In this document: positions 33,486-43,600 of the stretch, one piece after another
How positions within the stretch are numbered: the stretch's first letter is position 1
Layout: each line of letters starts with the position of its first letter
Assembly: GCA_963822615.1 (NCBI GenBank)
Contig: CAWGIM010000021.1
Location: 868,001-932,000, forward strand
DNA: 64,000 bases
From: Trebonia sp963822615
GTDB taxonomy: Bacteria; Actinomycetota; Actinomycetes; Streptosporangiales; Streptosporangiaceae
Direction of reading: 5' to 3'
Translations under genes and position numbers: made by a program
Notes under the pieces: model-generated
Seen by the model: the letters and a program-made list of their open reading frames with translations, nothing else
What the model was told of the DNA's origin: nothing
Database searches by the model: none

Positions 33486-33667
33486 GCTCGACAAAAGTTT
33501 CCACCTCGATAATCACTCCCGGCCCGGCCGCCGCTACGGTGCCACGGGTTACCGCCCGGCTAACCGAGCCTGGAGCCAATCCCGCCGTCCGGGGGATGAC
33601 AGCGAGAAGTGCGAGCGTTCTCGGTCGCGCGGGGGTGCCCAGCACTCGCCTCGCCTTGCTTGCCCGA

Positions 33668-33689
33668 GATAACAGCAAGAAGCGCGGAG
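33668..33689 (+). repeat. GATAACAGCAAGAAGC motif, copy 1
   Basis: The first 22 bases are identical to the copy at 55153; a third copy lies at 63180. The motif runs into a short hairpin, AGCGC-GGA-GCGCT. It lies downstream of ileS, 182 bp after palindrome B. Confidence 0.75.
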
Positions 33690-33737
33690 CGCTCAGCCCG
33701 CTCAGCCCGCGGGGCACGCTGCCGGCTTGGCCGCGCG

Positions 33738-36700
33738 TTACCGGGCGCGGGTCAGCCAGAACCGCAGGCCGAGGGCGGCGTCCGCGTACTCCTGCCATCC
33801 GTCGCCGGCCTCGCCAGCACCGTCGTCCGGCCTGTCGTCATCCGGCATCCCGCCGCCTGCCCCGCTGCCGGCATCGCGCCGCCTGCCCCGCCGGCCGATC
33901 CGCCGCCTGCCCCGCCGGCCGGTGGCCCGTCGGCGGCCGCGAAGGAGACGGCGAGCACCTCGCCCGCGATCGCCGCCGCGTGGCGGCCGACGGCCGCCGC
34001 CAGTTCGGCCGTGGCGGCTGACCAGCGCACCTCGATCCGGTCGCTGACCGCCAGCCCGGCCGACTTGCGGGCGTCCTGGATGAGCCGGACCGCTTCCCGG
34101 GCGTAACCCTCGGCCCGCAGCTCGGGGGTAACCGTGAGGTCGAGCGCGACCGTCTCGCCCGCCGCGGCGGCGACGCCCCAGCCCTTGGCCGGCGCCTGGG
34201 TAATGACCAGGTCGGCGGCGGTGAGCGTGACCCGGCCGAGCTTCGGCACGCGGACGGTAACCGATCCGTTGGCCGCCACCGCGCGCGCCAGCCTGGCCGG
34301 GGCGGCGTTCCTGATCACGGTGGCGACCGCCTGGGTGGACGGGCCGTACCGGCGGCCGAGCGCCCGGAAGTCCGGCTTGACCGTGTACCGCACCAGGTCG
34401 CGGTCGCCTGCCTGCAGCGCCTCAACCGCGTGCACGTTGAGCTCGTCGGCGATGAGGTCGCGCAGCTCGGCGGGCAGTGCGGCGAACCCGGGCGCGTCCG
34501 CGAGCGCCCGCGACAGCGGCTGGCGGGTCCGCACCGAGGCCGCCGACCGGGCCGAGCGGCCCAGCTCGACCAGCCGCCGGGCCAGCGCCATCTGCCCGAT
34601 GAGGTCGTCGTCGATAAGCGCCTGGTCCCAGCCGGGCCACCGGGCCAGGTGGACCGACTCCGGGCCGCCGGGCGGCCGCAGCACGCCCCACAGGTAGTCG
34701 GAGAGGAACGGGGTGATCGGTGCCAGCAGCGCGGTCAGGGTGACCAGCGCCTGGTGCAGGGTCGCGAACGCGGACGCGCCGTCCGGTGTCTGGTGCCCCG
34801 CCCAGAACCGCCGCCGTGACCGCCGCACGTACCAGTTGGAGAGGTCGTCGATGAGCCCGGCCAGCCGCCGGCCGGCCGCGGCGGTGTCGAATTCCTCGAG
34901 CGCCGCGGTGACGTCACGGACGCAGGCGTGCAGCTCCGACAGCAGCCAGCGGTCGAGCAGCGGCCGGTCGCCGGGGGCCGGCGCCAGCGCCAGCGCCTCC
35001 GGCGTCCACCGCCCGGCCGCCGCGCCGTTCCCGGCGGCAGAACCGGAGCTGGCGTAAAGCGTCAGGAAGGACACCGTGTTCCAGTAGGTGAGCAGCACCT
35101 TACGGACGATCTCGTCCAGCACGCCGGCGCCGACCCGGCGCTGCCCCCAGGGCGAACCGGAGGCGGCGAAGAACCAGCGCACCGCGTCCGCGCCGTGCGC
35201 GTTGAGCAGCCCCATCGGCTCGATCACGTTGCCCAGGTGCTTGGACATCTTCCGGCCGGTCTCGTCGGTGACCAGCCCGAGGCAGACCACGTTCTGGTAG
35301 GCCGACCGGCCGAACACCAGGGTGCCCACCGCCATCAGCGAGTAGAACCAGCCGCGGGTCTGGTCGATTGCCTCGCAGATGAACTGGGCCGGGTAGGCCG
35401 ACTCGAACTCGGCCGCGTTGCGCAGCGGCGCGCCCCACTGCGCGAACGGCATCGACCCGGAGTCGAACCAGACGTCGATCACCTCCGGCACCCGGCTCGC
35501 CTGCTGCCCGCAGTCCGGGCAGGGGAAGGTCACCTGGTCGACGAACGGCCGGTGGGGGTCAAGCCCGGACAGGTCGCGCCCGGCCCTCATCGACAGCTCG
35601 GCGAGGGAACCGACGCTGGTCACGTGCTCGTCCGCGCACTGCCAGAGTGGCAGCGGGGTGCCCCAGTAGCGGGTGCGGGACAGCGCCCAGTCGACGTTGT
35701 TGCGCAGCCACTCGCCGTACCGGCCCTCCTTGATGGTGGGCGGCTGCCAGTTAGTCTGCTCGTTCTGCGCCAGCAGCTCGTCCTTCACCTGCGTGGTCCT
35801 GATGTACCAGGACGGCAGCGCGTAGTACAGCAAGGTGGTGCCGCAGCGCCAGCAGTGCGGGTAGCTGTGCACGTGCGGCGCGGTCTTGAACAGCAGCCCG
35901 CGGTCGGCCAGGTCGGCGATGAGGGGCTGGTCGGCGTCCTTGAAGAACAGCCCGCCGACCAGCGGCAGCCCGTCGGTGAAGCGCCCGTCCGCCCCGACCG
36001 GGTTCACCACCGGCAGCCCGTTGGCGCGGCCGACCGCCAGGTCGTCGGCGCCGAAGGCCGGCGCCAGGTGCACCAGCCCGGTCCCGTCGGCCGTGGTCAC
36101 GAAGCTGCCGCTGACCACCCGGTGCGCGCCGTCAACCCGCACGATCCCGAACGGGGGAGTGTACTTCGCGCCCACTAGCTCGCTGCCCCGCAGCGTGGTG
36201 AGCACGTGCCAGCCTTCGCCCAGGACCCGCGGCCACAGCGCGTCGGCGACTACCACCTTGTCGCCGTCGCCTGACTTGCGCGCGATCACGTACTCGACGT
36301 CCGGGTGCACCGCGATCCCGGTGTTGGACACCAGCGTCCAGGGGGTCGTCGTCCAGACCAGCAGGTCGGCGCCGACCAGGTGCCTGGGCGCGCCCTCGGG
36401 GACCGAGGTGACCGGGAACCGCACGGTCACCGACGGGTCGGACACCTCGCGGTAGACGTCCGGCTGGCCCATCTCGTGGTCGGACAGCGGCGTGCCGCAG
36501 CGCGGGCAGTACGGGCTGATCCGGAAGTCCCGTACCAGCAGGCCCTTGTCGTGGATGGTCTTCAGCGCCCACCACACCGACTCCACGTAGGCCGGGTCCA
36601 TGGTGCGGTAGGCGGTGGACAGGTCGATCCAGTAGCCCATCCGCGTGGTGAGCGCGGCGAACGCGTCGACGTGCCGCAGCACCGACTCGCGGCAGCGGGC

Positions 36701-37162
36701 GTTGAACTCGGCGACCCCGTAGGCCTCGATGTCCCGGTGGCCGGACAGGCCGAGCTCCTTCTCCACCGCCACCTCGACCGGCAGCCCGTGGCAGTCCCAG
36801 CCGGCCTTGCGCGGCACGTGGAAGCCCTGCATGGTCTTGAACCGGGGGAACACGTCCTTGAACACCCGGGCCTCGATGTGGTGCACGCCGGGCATCCCGT
36901 TGGCGGTCGGCGGGCCCTCGTAGAACGTCCACCGCGGGCCGCCCTCGGTCTGCTTCAGCGACGCCTCGAAGGTCCGCTCCCGGTTCCACCGGGTCAGCAG
37001 CTGATGCTCGATCGCGGGCAGGTCAGGCCGGGCGGGCAGCAGCGGCAGCGCCGCCGGGGCCGGCTCCGCCACGGCTGACGGGGGCACGGCTGACGGGGGC
37101 GCGGTCGCGTCCGGCGGTGTCGCGTCCGGCGGTGTTGCGTCAGGCGGTGTTGCGTCAGGCAT
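33738..37162 (-). CDS. ileS: isoleucyl-tRNA synthetase, probable frameshift near the 3' end
   Basis: This class Ia synthetase charges tRNA-Ile. The HIGH-equivalent reads NGMPGVHHIEARVF (residues 89-101), and the KMSKS loop GRKMSKHLGN lies near residue 640. The editing domain and tRNA-binding C-terminus are present. The N-terminus has four DATPP repeats. As read, the frame ends at a TGA at 33752-33754 in nonsense (residues after GGAGGAMPAAGQ). One frame over, a typical C-terminus GWQEYADAALGLRFWLTRAR ends at a TAA at 33738-33740. A one-base slip in the GGCGGGGCAGGCGGC repeats (33850-33930) is likely. GGAGGT precedes the ATG, and a T-box leader controls the gene. Confidence 0.93.
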
Positions 37163-37203
37163 GGGGTGCTACCTCCAGCGTCGGCGACTGTGCTTAGCCA
37201 GAG

Positions 37204-37482
37204 GGACGAGGCGCGCTGCCCCGCGGTACCACCCTCTTTGCCCGCGCGGGCGGCGGCTGGACTACGCCGCACCCGTTCGGACCACTCGGTTGTGCTCTGG
37301 CCGGCTCTACTCGGCCCGGTGACCGCCCGCGGCTGGCGCGGGCTGGTCTGGGCGGTGCCTTTCTTCCGGCTGCTCCGGGGTGATCTGGTCCGCGGCGCTC
37401 GCCCCGGGCTCGCACCATCCCCGGGTCGCTCACGCTGCGTTCCGCGGCAGCTGTCCCCATCACCGCGGCTTCAGCATAACGG
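37204..37482 (-). ncRNA. T-box riboswitch, isoleucine type, upstream of ileS
   Basis: Read on the minus strand, the leader contains the T-box sequence AGAGGGTGGTACCGCGG (37221-37237), which presents UGGU to the uncharged tRNA acceptor end. Upstream, GACCAGATCACC holds a candidate Ile specifier codon ATC at 37382-37384. No terminator U-tract follows. CCTCGTCCCTC can pair with the GGAGG ribosome binding site, so control is probably at translation start, as known for actinobacterial ileS T-boxes. The upstream boundary is approximate. Confidence 0.85.
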
Positions 37483-37631
37483 ATGCGGCCGCGCCGGCCC
37501 GTCAGCCAGGCCGCCCGCGCTGACCCGCCGTTGCGCCTCGATTGCGCCCTGGGCCGAATGAGTTTGCGACCAGCGCGCCGCGGCCGTATCCTCCGTTGTC
37601 TGTCCGAATCTCATGATCCGAGGAACCGAAG

Positions 37632-38048
37632 ATGACCGCTGCGCCGCCCAGCGCCGCCGATCTGCCGGTGCGGCCTGGCGAGGATCCGTGGTCCGACGCC
37701 GAGCTGACCGAGACCCGCGTCGAGCTCGAGAAGGAAGCGGAGGCGCTGCGGGCCGAGCTCGGCCAGTCGCAGGCGCAGATCGTGGCCCGGCTGGGCGACG
37801 CGGCGACCGAAGCCGGGGACGACGAGGCCGACGCGAGTTCTAAGCTGTTCGAGCGGGAACATGAGCTCGCGCTGAGCAACAACACCCGCGAGCTGCTCGA
37901 GCAGACCGAGCACGCGCTGGCGCGGATCGAGGCCGGAACCTATGGAGTGTGCGAATCGTGCGGCAAGCCGATAGGGAAGGCGCGCCTGCAGGCGTTCCCG
38001 CGGGCGACCCTGTGCGTGGCGTGCAAGCAGCGCCAGGAACGCCGCTAA
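37632..38048 (+). CDS. DksA/TraR family zinc-finger protein
   Basis: The 138-residue protein has a helical hairpin (residues 20-105) and a C-terminal four-Cys zinc finger (YGVCESCGKPIGKARLQAFPRATLCVACKQRQERR). Such proteins enter the RNA polymerase secondary channel or act as general regulators; the precise role here is unknown. It lies directly upstream of lspA, a common actinobacterial arrangement. The two genes probably overlap and share a transcript. Confidence 0.9.
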   Translation: MTAAPPSAADLPVRPGEDPWSDAELTETRVELEKEAEALRAELGQSQAQIVARLGDAATEAGDDEADASSKLFEREHELALSNNTRELLEQTEHALARIEAGTYGVCESCGKPIGKARLQAFPRATLCVACKQRQERR

Positions 38049-38581
38049 GCCCCGGCCCGGGACGCCGCCGCCGGGTGGCGCTCCTGGCCGGAATCGCTGC
38101 CCTCGTCCTGGCCGCCGACATCACCTCCAAGGCCCTGGTGGTGGCGCACCTGCGGCCCGACCAGCCGGTGCACGTGCTCGGCAACGTGCTGATGCTGTGG
38201 CTGACCAGGAACCCGGGCGCGGCCTGGAGCGTCGGCACCGGCGAGACGGCGGTGTTCACCGTGATCGCCTTCGGCGTCGTCGTCTACATCGCGCGGACCG
38301 CGCGCAAGCTCTACTCGCTCGGCTGGGCGGTCGCGCTCGGCCTGCTGCTCGGCGGCGCGATGGGCAACCTGGGCGACCGCATCTTCCGCGCGCCCGGCCT
38401 GTTCCGCGGCGAGGTGGTCGACTGGATCGCGGTGACCAGGTACTACCCCATCTTCAACCTGGCCGACTCGGCCATCGTGTGCGGCGGCATCCTCACCGTC
38501 ATCCTCGCCATGCGCGGCTACCACCTGGACGGCACCCGCGGCGAGGTACCCGCGCAGGCACCCGGGCAAGCGGAGCGGTGA
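38021..38581 (+). CDS. lspA: lipoprotein signal peptidase II
   Basis: LspA is a four-helix membrane aspartyl protease that cleaves prolipoproteins after lipidation. The conserved RNPGAAWSVGTG, GAMGNLGDRIFR and FNLADSAIVCGG motifs carry both catalytic Asp residues. The start is uncertain: the frame opens at 37949, GTGs lie at 38012, 38021 and 38075, and only the last avoids overlap with the zinc-finger gene. I give 38021 as a compromise that keeps a basic segment (GRRRRVALLAGI) before helix 1. The stop overlaps the next gene by 4 bp. Confidence 0.9.
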   Translation: MQAAPGTPLSPGPGRRRRVALLAGIAALVLAADITSKALVVAHLRPDQPVHVLGNVLMLWLTRNPGAAWSVGTGETAVFTVIAFGVVVYIARTARKLYSLGWAVALGLLLGGAMGNLGDRIFRAPGLFRGEVVDWIAVTRYYPIFNLADSAIVCGGILTVILAMRGYHLDGTRGEVPAQAPGQAER

Positions 38582-39513
38582 CCACCGCCGCCCGGCTCGT
38601 ATACGTCCCCGAGGGCCTGGACGGCGAGCGGCTCGACGCGGCCCTGGCCCGGATGTTCGGCTTCTCCCGCAGTGGCGCGGCCGAGCTGATCGCCGCGGGC
38701 GACGTGCTGGTCGACGGCCAGCCGGCCGCTAAGTCGGACCGGGTAGCGGCGGGCACCGAGCTGGCCGTCACCATGCCGCCGCCGCCCGGTGCCGCCCCGC
38801 CGCCGGCGGCCGAGCCGGTGCCCGGCATGCAGATCGTCTACGAGGACGACGACATCGTGGTGGTCAACAAGCCGCGGGGGGTGGCCGCCCACCCGACGCC
38901 GGGCTGGAACGGCCCGACGGTGACCGGGGGGCTGCTCGCCTCCGGCTACCAGGTGGCGACCAGCGGCGCGGCCGAGCGACAGGGCATCGTGCACCGGCTC
39001 GACGCCAACACGACCGGGCTGATGGTGGTGGCCAAGAGCGAGCTCGCCTACAGCGCGCTGAAGCAGGCCTTCCGCGAGCGCACCGTGTCGAAGACCTACC
39101 ACGCGCTGATCCAGGGCCACCCCGACCCGCTGCGCGGCACGATCGACGCGCCGATCGGCCGCCACCCGTCCGGTGACGGCCGGTTCGCGGTGGTGGAAGG
39201 CGGCCGCCCGTCGGTCACCCACTACGACACGCTGGAGGCCTTCCGGGCCGCCTCGCTGCTCAGCGTGGGCCTGGAGACCGGCCGCACCCACCAGATCCGG
39301 GTGCACATGGCCGCGCTGCGCCACCCGTGCTGCGGCGACCTGCTCTACGGGGCCGACCCGGTGCTCGCCGCCCGCCTCGGGCTGACCAGGCAGTGGCTGC
39401 ACGCGGTGCGGCTGTCCTTCGAGCACCCGTCCACCGGCCTCGAGGTCACCTTCGAGTCCGGCTACCCGGCCGACCTCAGCCACGCACTCGACGTGCTCGC
39501 CGCCGAGAGCTGA
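38578..39513 (+). CDS. rluD: 23S rRNA pseudouridine synthase, RluD type
   Basis: The enzyme isomerises uridines to pseudouridine, most likely in helix 69 of 23S rRNA. An N-terminal S4 RNA-binding domain (GERLDAALARMFGFSRSGAAELIAAGDVLVDG) is followed by the RluA-family catalytic domain, with the catalytic Asp in GIVHRLDANTTGLMVVAKS (about residue 143). GRTHQIRVHMAALRHP is also conserved. The GTG at 38578 overlaps the lspA stop, giving 311 residues, the normal size. The pairing lspA-rluD is widespread. Confidence 0.93.
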   Translation: MTTAARLVYVPEGLDGERLDAALARMFGFSRSGAAELIAAGDVLVDGQPAAKSDRVAAGTELAVTMPPPPGAAPPPAAEPVPGMQIVYEDDDIVVVNKPRGVAAHPTPGWNGPTVTGGLLASGYQVATSGAAERQGIVHRLDANTTGLMVVAKSELAYSALKQAFRERTVSKTYHALIQGHPDPLRGTIDAPIGRHPSGDGRFAVVEGGRPSVTHYDTLEAFRAASLLSVGLETGRTHQIRVHMAALRHPCCGDLLYGADPVLAARLGLTRQWLHAVRLSFEHPSTGLEVTFESGYPADLSHALDVLAAES

Positions 39514-39615
39514 ACGCGCGGGCGCCTGCCCCGTTCGCGGGCGCCTGCCCCGTCCGCGAGAACCTGCCTGTCCGCGGGCGTCGCGGACAGTCGGCCGCTG
39601 TGTCACCATGGCGGC

Positions 39616-40395
39616 GTGGAGATCGCGGCATACCTGGACGCCCTGGACGAAGACGGCGTAGCGCTGGCGGACGCGGCCGAGCGGGCCGGGCTGGCGGCGC
39701 CGGTGCCCGCCTGCCCCGGCTGGGCGGTCCGTGACCTGGTCCGGCACCAGGCGTACGTGCACGGCTGGGCCGCCCGGCACGTCCGCGACCAGCTACCGGA
39801 GATCATCGACGAGGGGACCGAGGCCGAGCTGCTCGCGGCCGGCCCGCCGGACGGCGAGCTGATCGCCGCCTACCGCCGCGGGCACGCCGCCCTGCTCGCG
39901 GTGCTGCGCGAGGCCAGCCCCGAGGTGGCCTGCGCGACGTTCATGCCCGCGCCGTCGCCGCTAGCGTTCTGGGCGCGGCGGCAGGCGCACGAGACCGCCG
40001 TGCACCGCTTCGACGCCCAGAGCGCCGTCCCCGGCGGCCCGCCTGACCCGGTGACGGCCTTCGGGGCCGCGTTCGCGGCCGACGGCATCGACGAGCTGAT
40101 CATGGGCTTCGCCGCCCGGCGGCGGTACCGGCTGCGCGGGGACGGCACCCGGTCGCTCGCGATCTGCCCGGCCGACGCGCCCGGCTGCTGGCAGGTCCGG
40201 CTGTCCGACGGGGTGACCACGGTCAGCCGGGTCGAGCCCCGGGCGACGGCGGCCGACTGCGTGCTGGCCGGCCCGTCGGCGGGCCTGTACGCGTTCCTGT
40301 GGAACCGCTGCCCGGCCAGTGACGCGCGCGTCACCGTGACCGGCGACCCGGCGGTGGCCGCCCTGTGGGCGTCCAGCGTCAGCGTCACCTGGTAA
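39616..40395 (+). CDS. maleylpyruvate isomerase family (mycothiol-dependent DinB fold) protein
   Basis: The 259-residue protein starts with the MDMPI N-terminal helix bundle (YLDALDEDGVALADAAERAGLAAPVPACPGWAVRDLVRHQAYVHGW). It contains HETAVHRFDAQ with His residues that could bind metal, followed by an alpha/beta C-terminal domain. Family members use mycothiol or other thiols; this one's substrate is unknown. It begins at a GTG. A very strong hairpin ends the unit. Confidence 0.85.
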   Translation: MEIAAYLDALDEDGVALADAAERAGLAAPVPACPGWAVRDLVRHQAYVHGWAARHVRDQLPEIIDEGTEAELLAAGPPDGELIAAYRRGHAALLAVLREASPEVACATFMPAPSPLAFWARRQAHETAVHRFDAQSAVPGGPPDPVTAFGAAFAADGIDELIMGFAARRRYRLRGDGTRSLAICPADAPGCWQVRLSDGVTTVSRVEPRATAADCVLAGPSAGLYAFLWNRCPASDARVTVTGDPAVAALWASSVSVTW

Positions 40396-40419
40396 CCGCG
40401 GCCGGAAACAGCAAAAGAG

Positions 40420-40454
40420 ATGCCCCCGCGCCCGATTCACGGGCGCGGGGGCAT
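40420..40454 (+). terminator. strong hairpin terminator
   Basis: A perfect 15-bp stem (left arm ATGCCCCCGCGCCCG) with the 5-base loop ATTCA lies 25 bp after the preceding stop. AACAGCAAAAG lies just before it. There is no long T-tract, which is usual for actinomycetes. Confidence 0.85.
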
Positions 40455-40689
40455 CCGCCGTTCCGCCCGATCCGGCGACCCCGCGCCGGCGCGGTAACCC
40501 CACCCGAGACCCCCGACCCGCTAAAGTGGTGGCTTACCGGTTCGAGGCACCCCGACCGCTCACCCGCGACGGCGCCAGCTAGGTCACTGGCTAGATCACC
40601 AGCGGGAACGGCGGCGCGCAGCGTGCCTAGTGTTTTCAAAACACAGCACCGGGACGGCGGCAGGCGCGAGCAGGAGGCGATGAACGCAT

Positions 40690-43600
40690 ATGGCTGACAC
40701 CCCTTACGCCCACCTGCACGTGCACACCGAGTACTCGATGCTCGACGGGGCCGCCCGCCTGAAGGACATGTTCAAAGAGGTCGCGGCCAACGGCATGACC
40801 CACGTGGCGATGACCGACCACGGCAACATGTACGGCGCGGCCGAGTTCCACCGGCAGGCCAAGGAGGCCGGCGTCACCCCGGTCATCGGCATCGAGGCGT
40901 ACGTGGCGCCGGAGCACCGCGGCAACAAGAACCGCGTGCTGTGGGGCCAGCCGCACCAGAAGAGCGACGACGTCTCGGCGTCGGGCGCCTACCTGCACAA
41001 GACGATCTGGGCCCGCAACAACGAGGGCCTGCACCACCTGTTCAAGCTCACCAGCCGCTCCTACGCCGAGGGCTGGCTGGTCAAGTGGCCCCGGTTCGAC
41101 AAGGAGCTGATCGCGCAGTACGCCGGCGGCCTGATGGCCTCCACCGGCTGCCCGTCGGGCGAGGTGCAGACCAGGCTGCGGCTCGGCCAGGCCGACGCGG
41201 CGCTCCAGGCGGCGGCCGACTACCAGGACATCTTCGGCAAGGAGAACTACTTCCTCGAGCTGATGGACCACGGCCTGTCGATCGAGACCAGGGTCCGCGA
41301 GGGCCTGCTCGAGATCGGCCGCAAGCTCGGCATCCCGCCGGTGGTCACCAACGACTCGCACTACAGCAAGGAAAGCGATTCTGTGTCGCACGACCTGCTG
41401 CTGTGCATCCAGACCGGCAAGACCCTGGCGGACGCCGACCGCTTCAAGTTCGACGGCTCCGGCTACTACATCAAGTCGCCGCAGGAGATGTACGCGGTCC
41501 GCACCGACGACATCTGGCAGGAAGGCTGCCGCAACTCCCAGCTCCTCATCGCCGACCGGGTCGACACCTCCGGCATGTTCGAGTTCGTCAACCTGATGCC
41601 GCGGTTCCCGATCCCGCCGGAGTTCGACAACCAGGACGCGCTGTTCGCGCACACCGTCTGGGAAGGCATGGCCAAGCGTTACCCCGACGGCATCGACGAC
41701 ACGCGGCGCAAGCAGGCCGAGTACGAGATCGGCATCATCGTCCAGATGGGCTTCCCGGCCTACTTCCTGGTCGTGGCCGACTTCATCAACTGGGCGAAGG
41801 GCAACGGGGTGGCGGTCGGCCCCGGCCGCGGCAGCGCGGCGGGCAGCATCGTCGCCTACGCGATGGGCATCACCGACCTCGACCCGCTCACCCACGGGCT
41901 GATCTTCGAGCGGTTCCTCAACCCGGAGCGGATCTCGATGCCGGACATCGACATCGACTTCGACGAACGCGGCCGGGCCGACGTGATCCGCTACGTCACC
42001 CAGAAGTGGGGCAGCGACAAGGTCGCGCAGATCATCACCTACGGCACGATCAAGGCGAAGGCCGCGATCAAGGACTCCACCCGGGTCCTCGGCTTCCCCT
42101 ACGCGGTCGGCGACCGGATCACCAAGGCGTTCCCGCCCGCGGTGATGGGCAAGGACATCCCGCTCGGCGGCATCTTCGACCCCGACCACGCGCGCTACAG
42201 CGAGGCGGGTGAGCTGCGCAACCTGTACAACACCGAGGCGGACGTCAAGCAGATCATCGACACCGCCCGGGGCATCGAGGGCCTGATCCGCCAGCCCGGC
42301 GTGCACGCGGCGGGCGTGATCATGTCGGCCGAGCCGCTGACCGACCACATCCCGGTCTGGACCAGGCACAGCGACGGCGCGGTGATCACCCAGTTCGACT
42401 ACCCGACCTGCGAAGGCCTCGGGCTGCTGAAGATGGACTTCCTCGGCCTGCGCAACCTGACCATCATGGCCGACGCGGTCCGGGCGATCGAGTCCAACCG
42501 CGGCCTCAAGATCAACCTGCTCGACCTCACGCTGGACGACAAGCCGACCTACGAGCTGCTGTCCCGCGGCGACACCCTGGGCGTGTTCCAGTTCGACTCC
42601 AGCGGTTACCGGACGCTGCTGCGGACGATGAAGCCGGACAACTTCGAGGACATCTCGGCCCTGGGCGCCCTCTACCGGCCGGGCCCGATGGGCGTCAACA
42701 GCCACACCAACTACGCGCTGCGAAAGAACGGCCAGCAGGAGATCACCCCGATCCACCCCGAGCTGGCCGAGCCCCTGGCGGAGATCCTCGAGCCCACCTA
42801 CGGCCTGATCGTCTACCAGGAGCAGGTGCAGCGCGCGGCCCAGATCCTGGCCGGCTACACGCTCGGGCAGGCCGACCTGCTGCGCCGCGCGATGGGCAAG
42901 AAGAAGAAGGAGATCCTGGACAAGGAGTTCATCCCCTTCCGGGACGGCTGCCGGAAGAACGGCTACTCCGACAAGGCGATCCAGGCGGTGTGGGACGTGC
43001 TGGTCCCGTTCGCCGGCTACGCGTTCAACAAGGCCCACTCGGCCGCCTACGGCCTGGTCTCCTACTGGACCGCCTACCTCAAGGCGAACTACCCGGCCGA
43101 GTACATGGCGGCGGTGCTCACCTCGGTCGGCGACGACAAGGACAAGTCGGCGCTGTACCTGTCGGAGTCGCGCCGGATGGGCGTCAAGGTGCTGCCGCCG
43201 GACGTCAACGCGTCGGTCGCCACCTTCACCGCGGTCGGCGCGGACGTGCGGTTCGGCCTGGCCGCGATCCGCAACGTGGGCGCCAACGTGGTCGAGGCGA
43301 TCGTCGCCACCCGCCGGGCCAAGGGCGAGTTCACCTCGTTCGCCGACTTCCTGCGCAAGGTGCCGGTGGTCGCCTGCAACAAGCGGGTCATCGAGTCGCT
43401 GGTCAAGGCGGGCGCGTTCGACTCCTTCGGCCACCCCCGCAAGGGCCTGGCGCTGATCCACGAGCAGGCGGTCGACTCGGTCATCGACCTCAAGCGCAAC
43501 GAGGCGATCGGCCAGGACAGCCTGTTCGGCGGGGACGAGCAGGCCGAGGCCGCCTTCGAGGTGGCGATCCCGGACGCCGAGTGGGACAAGAAGACCCGGC

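Larger units (their letters stand above)
33259..33737. other. 479-bp convergent gap with two extragenic repeats
   Basis: The gap contains a CGCGCCCGCGCC-type low-complexity stretch (33310-33400), the type I palindrome at 33448-33485 with an extra TTTCCACCTC half-copy at 33496-33505, and the GATAACAGCAAGAAGC motif at 33668. No protein-like frame was recognised. Confidence 0.65.

Noticed and set aside
40530..40560. GGTTCGAGGCACC, resembling a tRNA T-arm
   Set aside because: The flanking bases do not form a T-stem, and no anticodon or acceptor stems are present.
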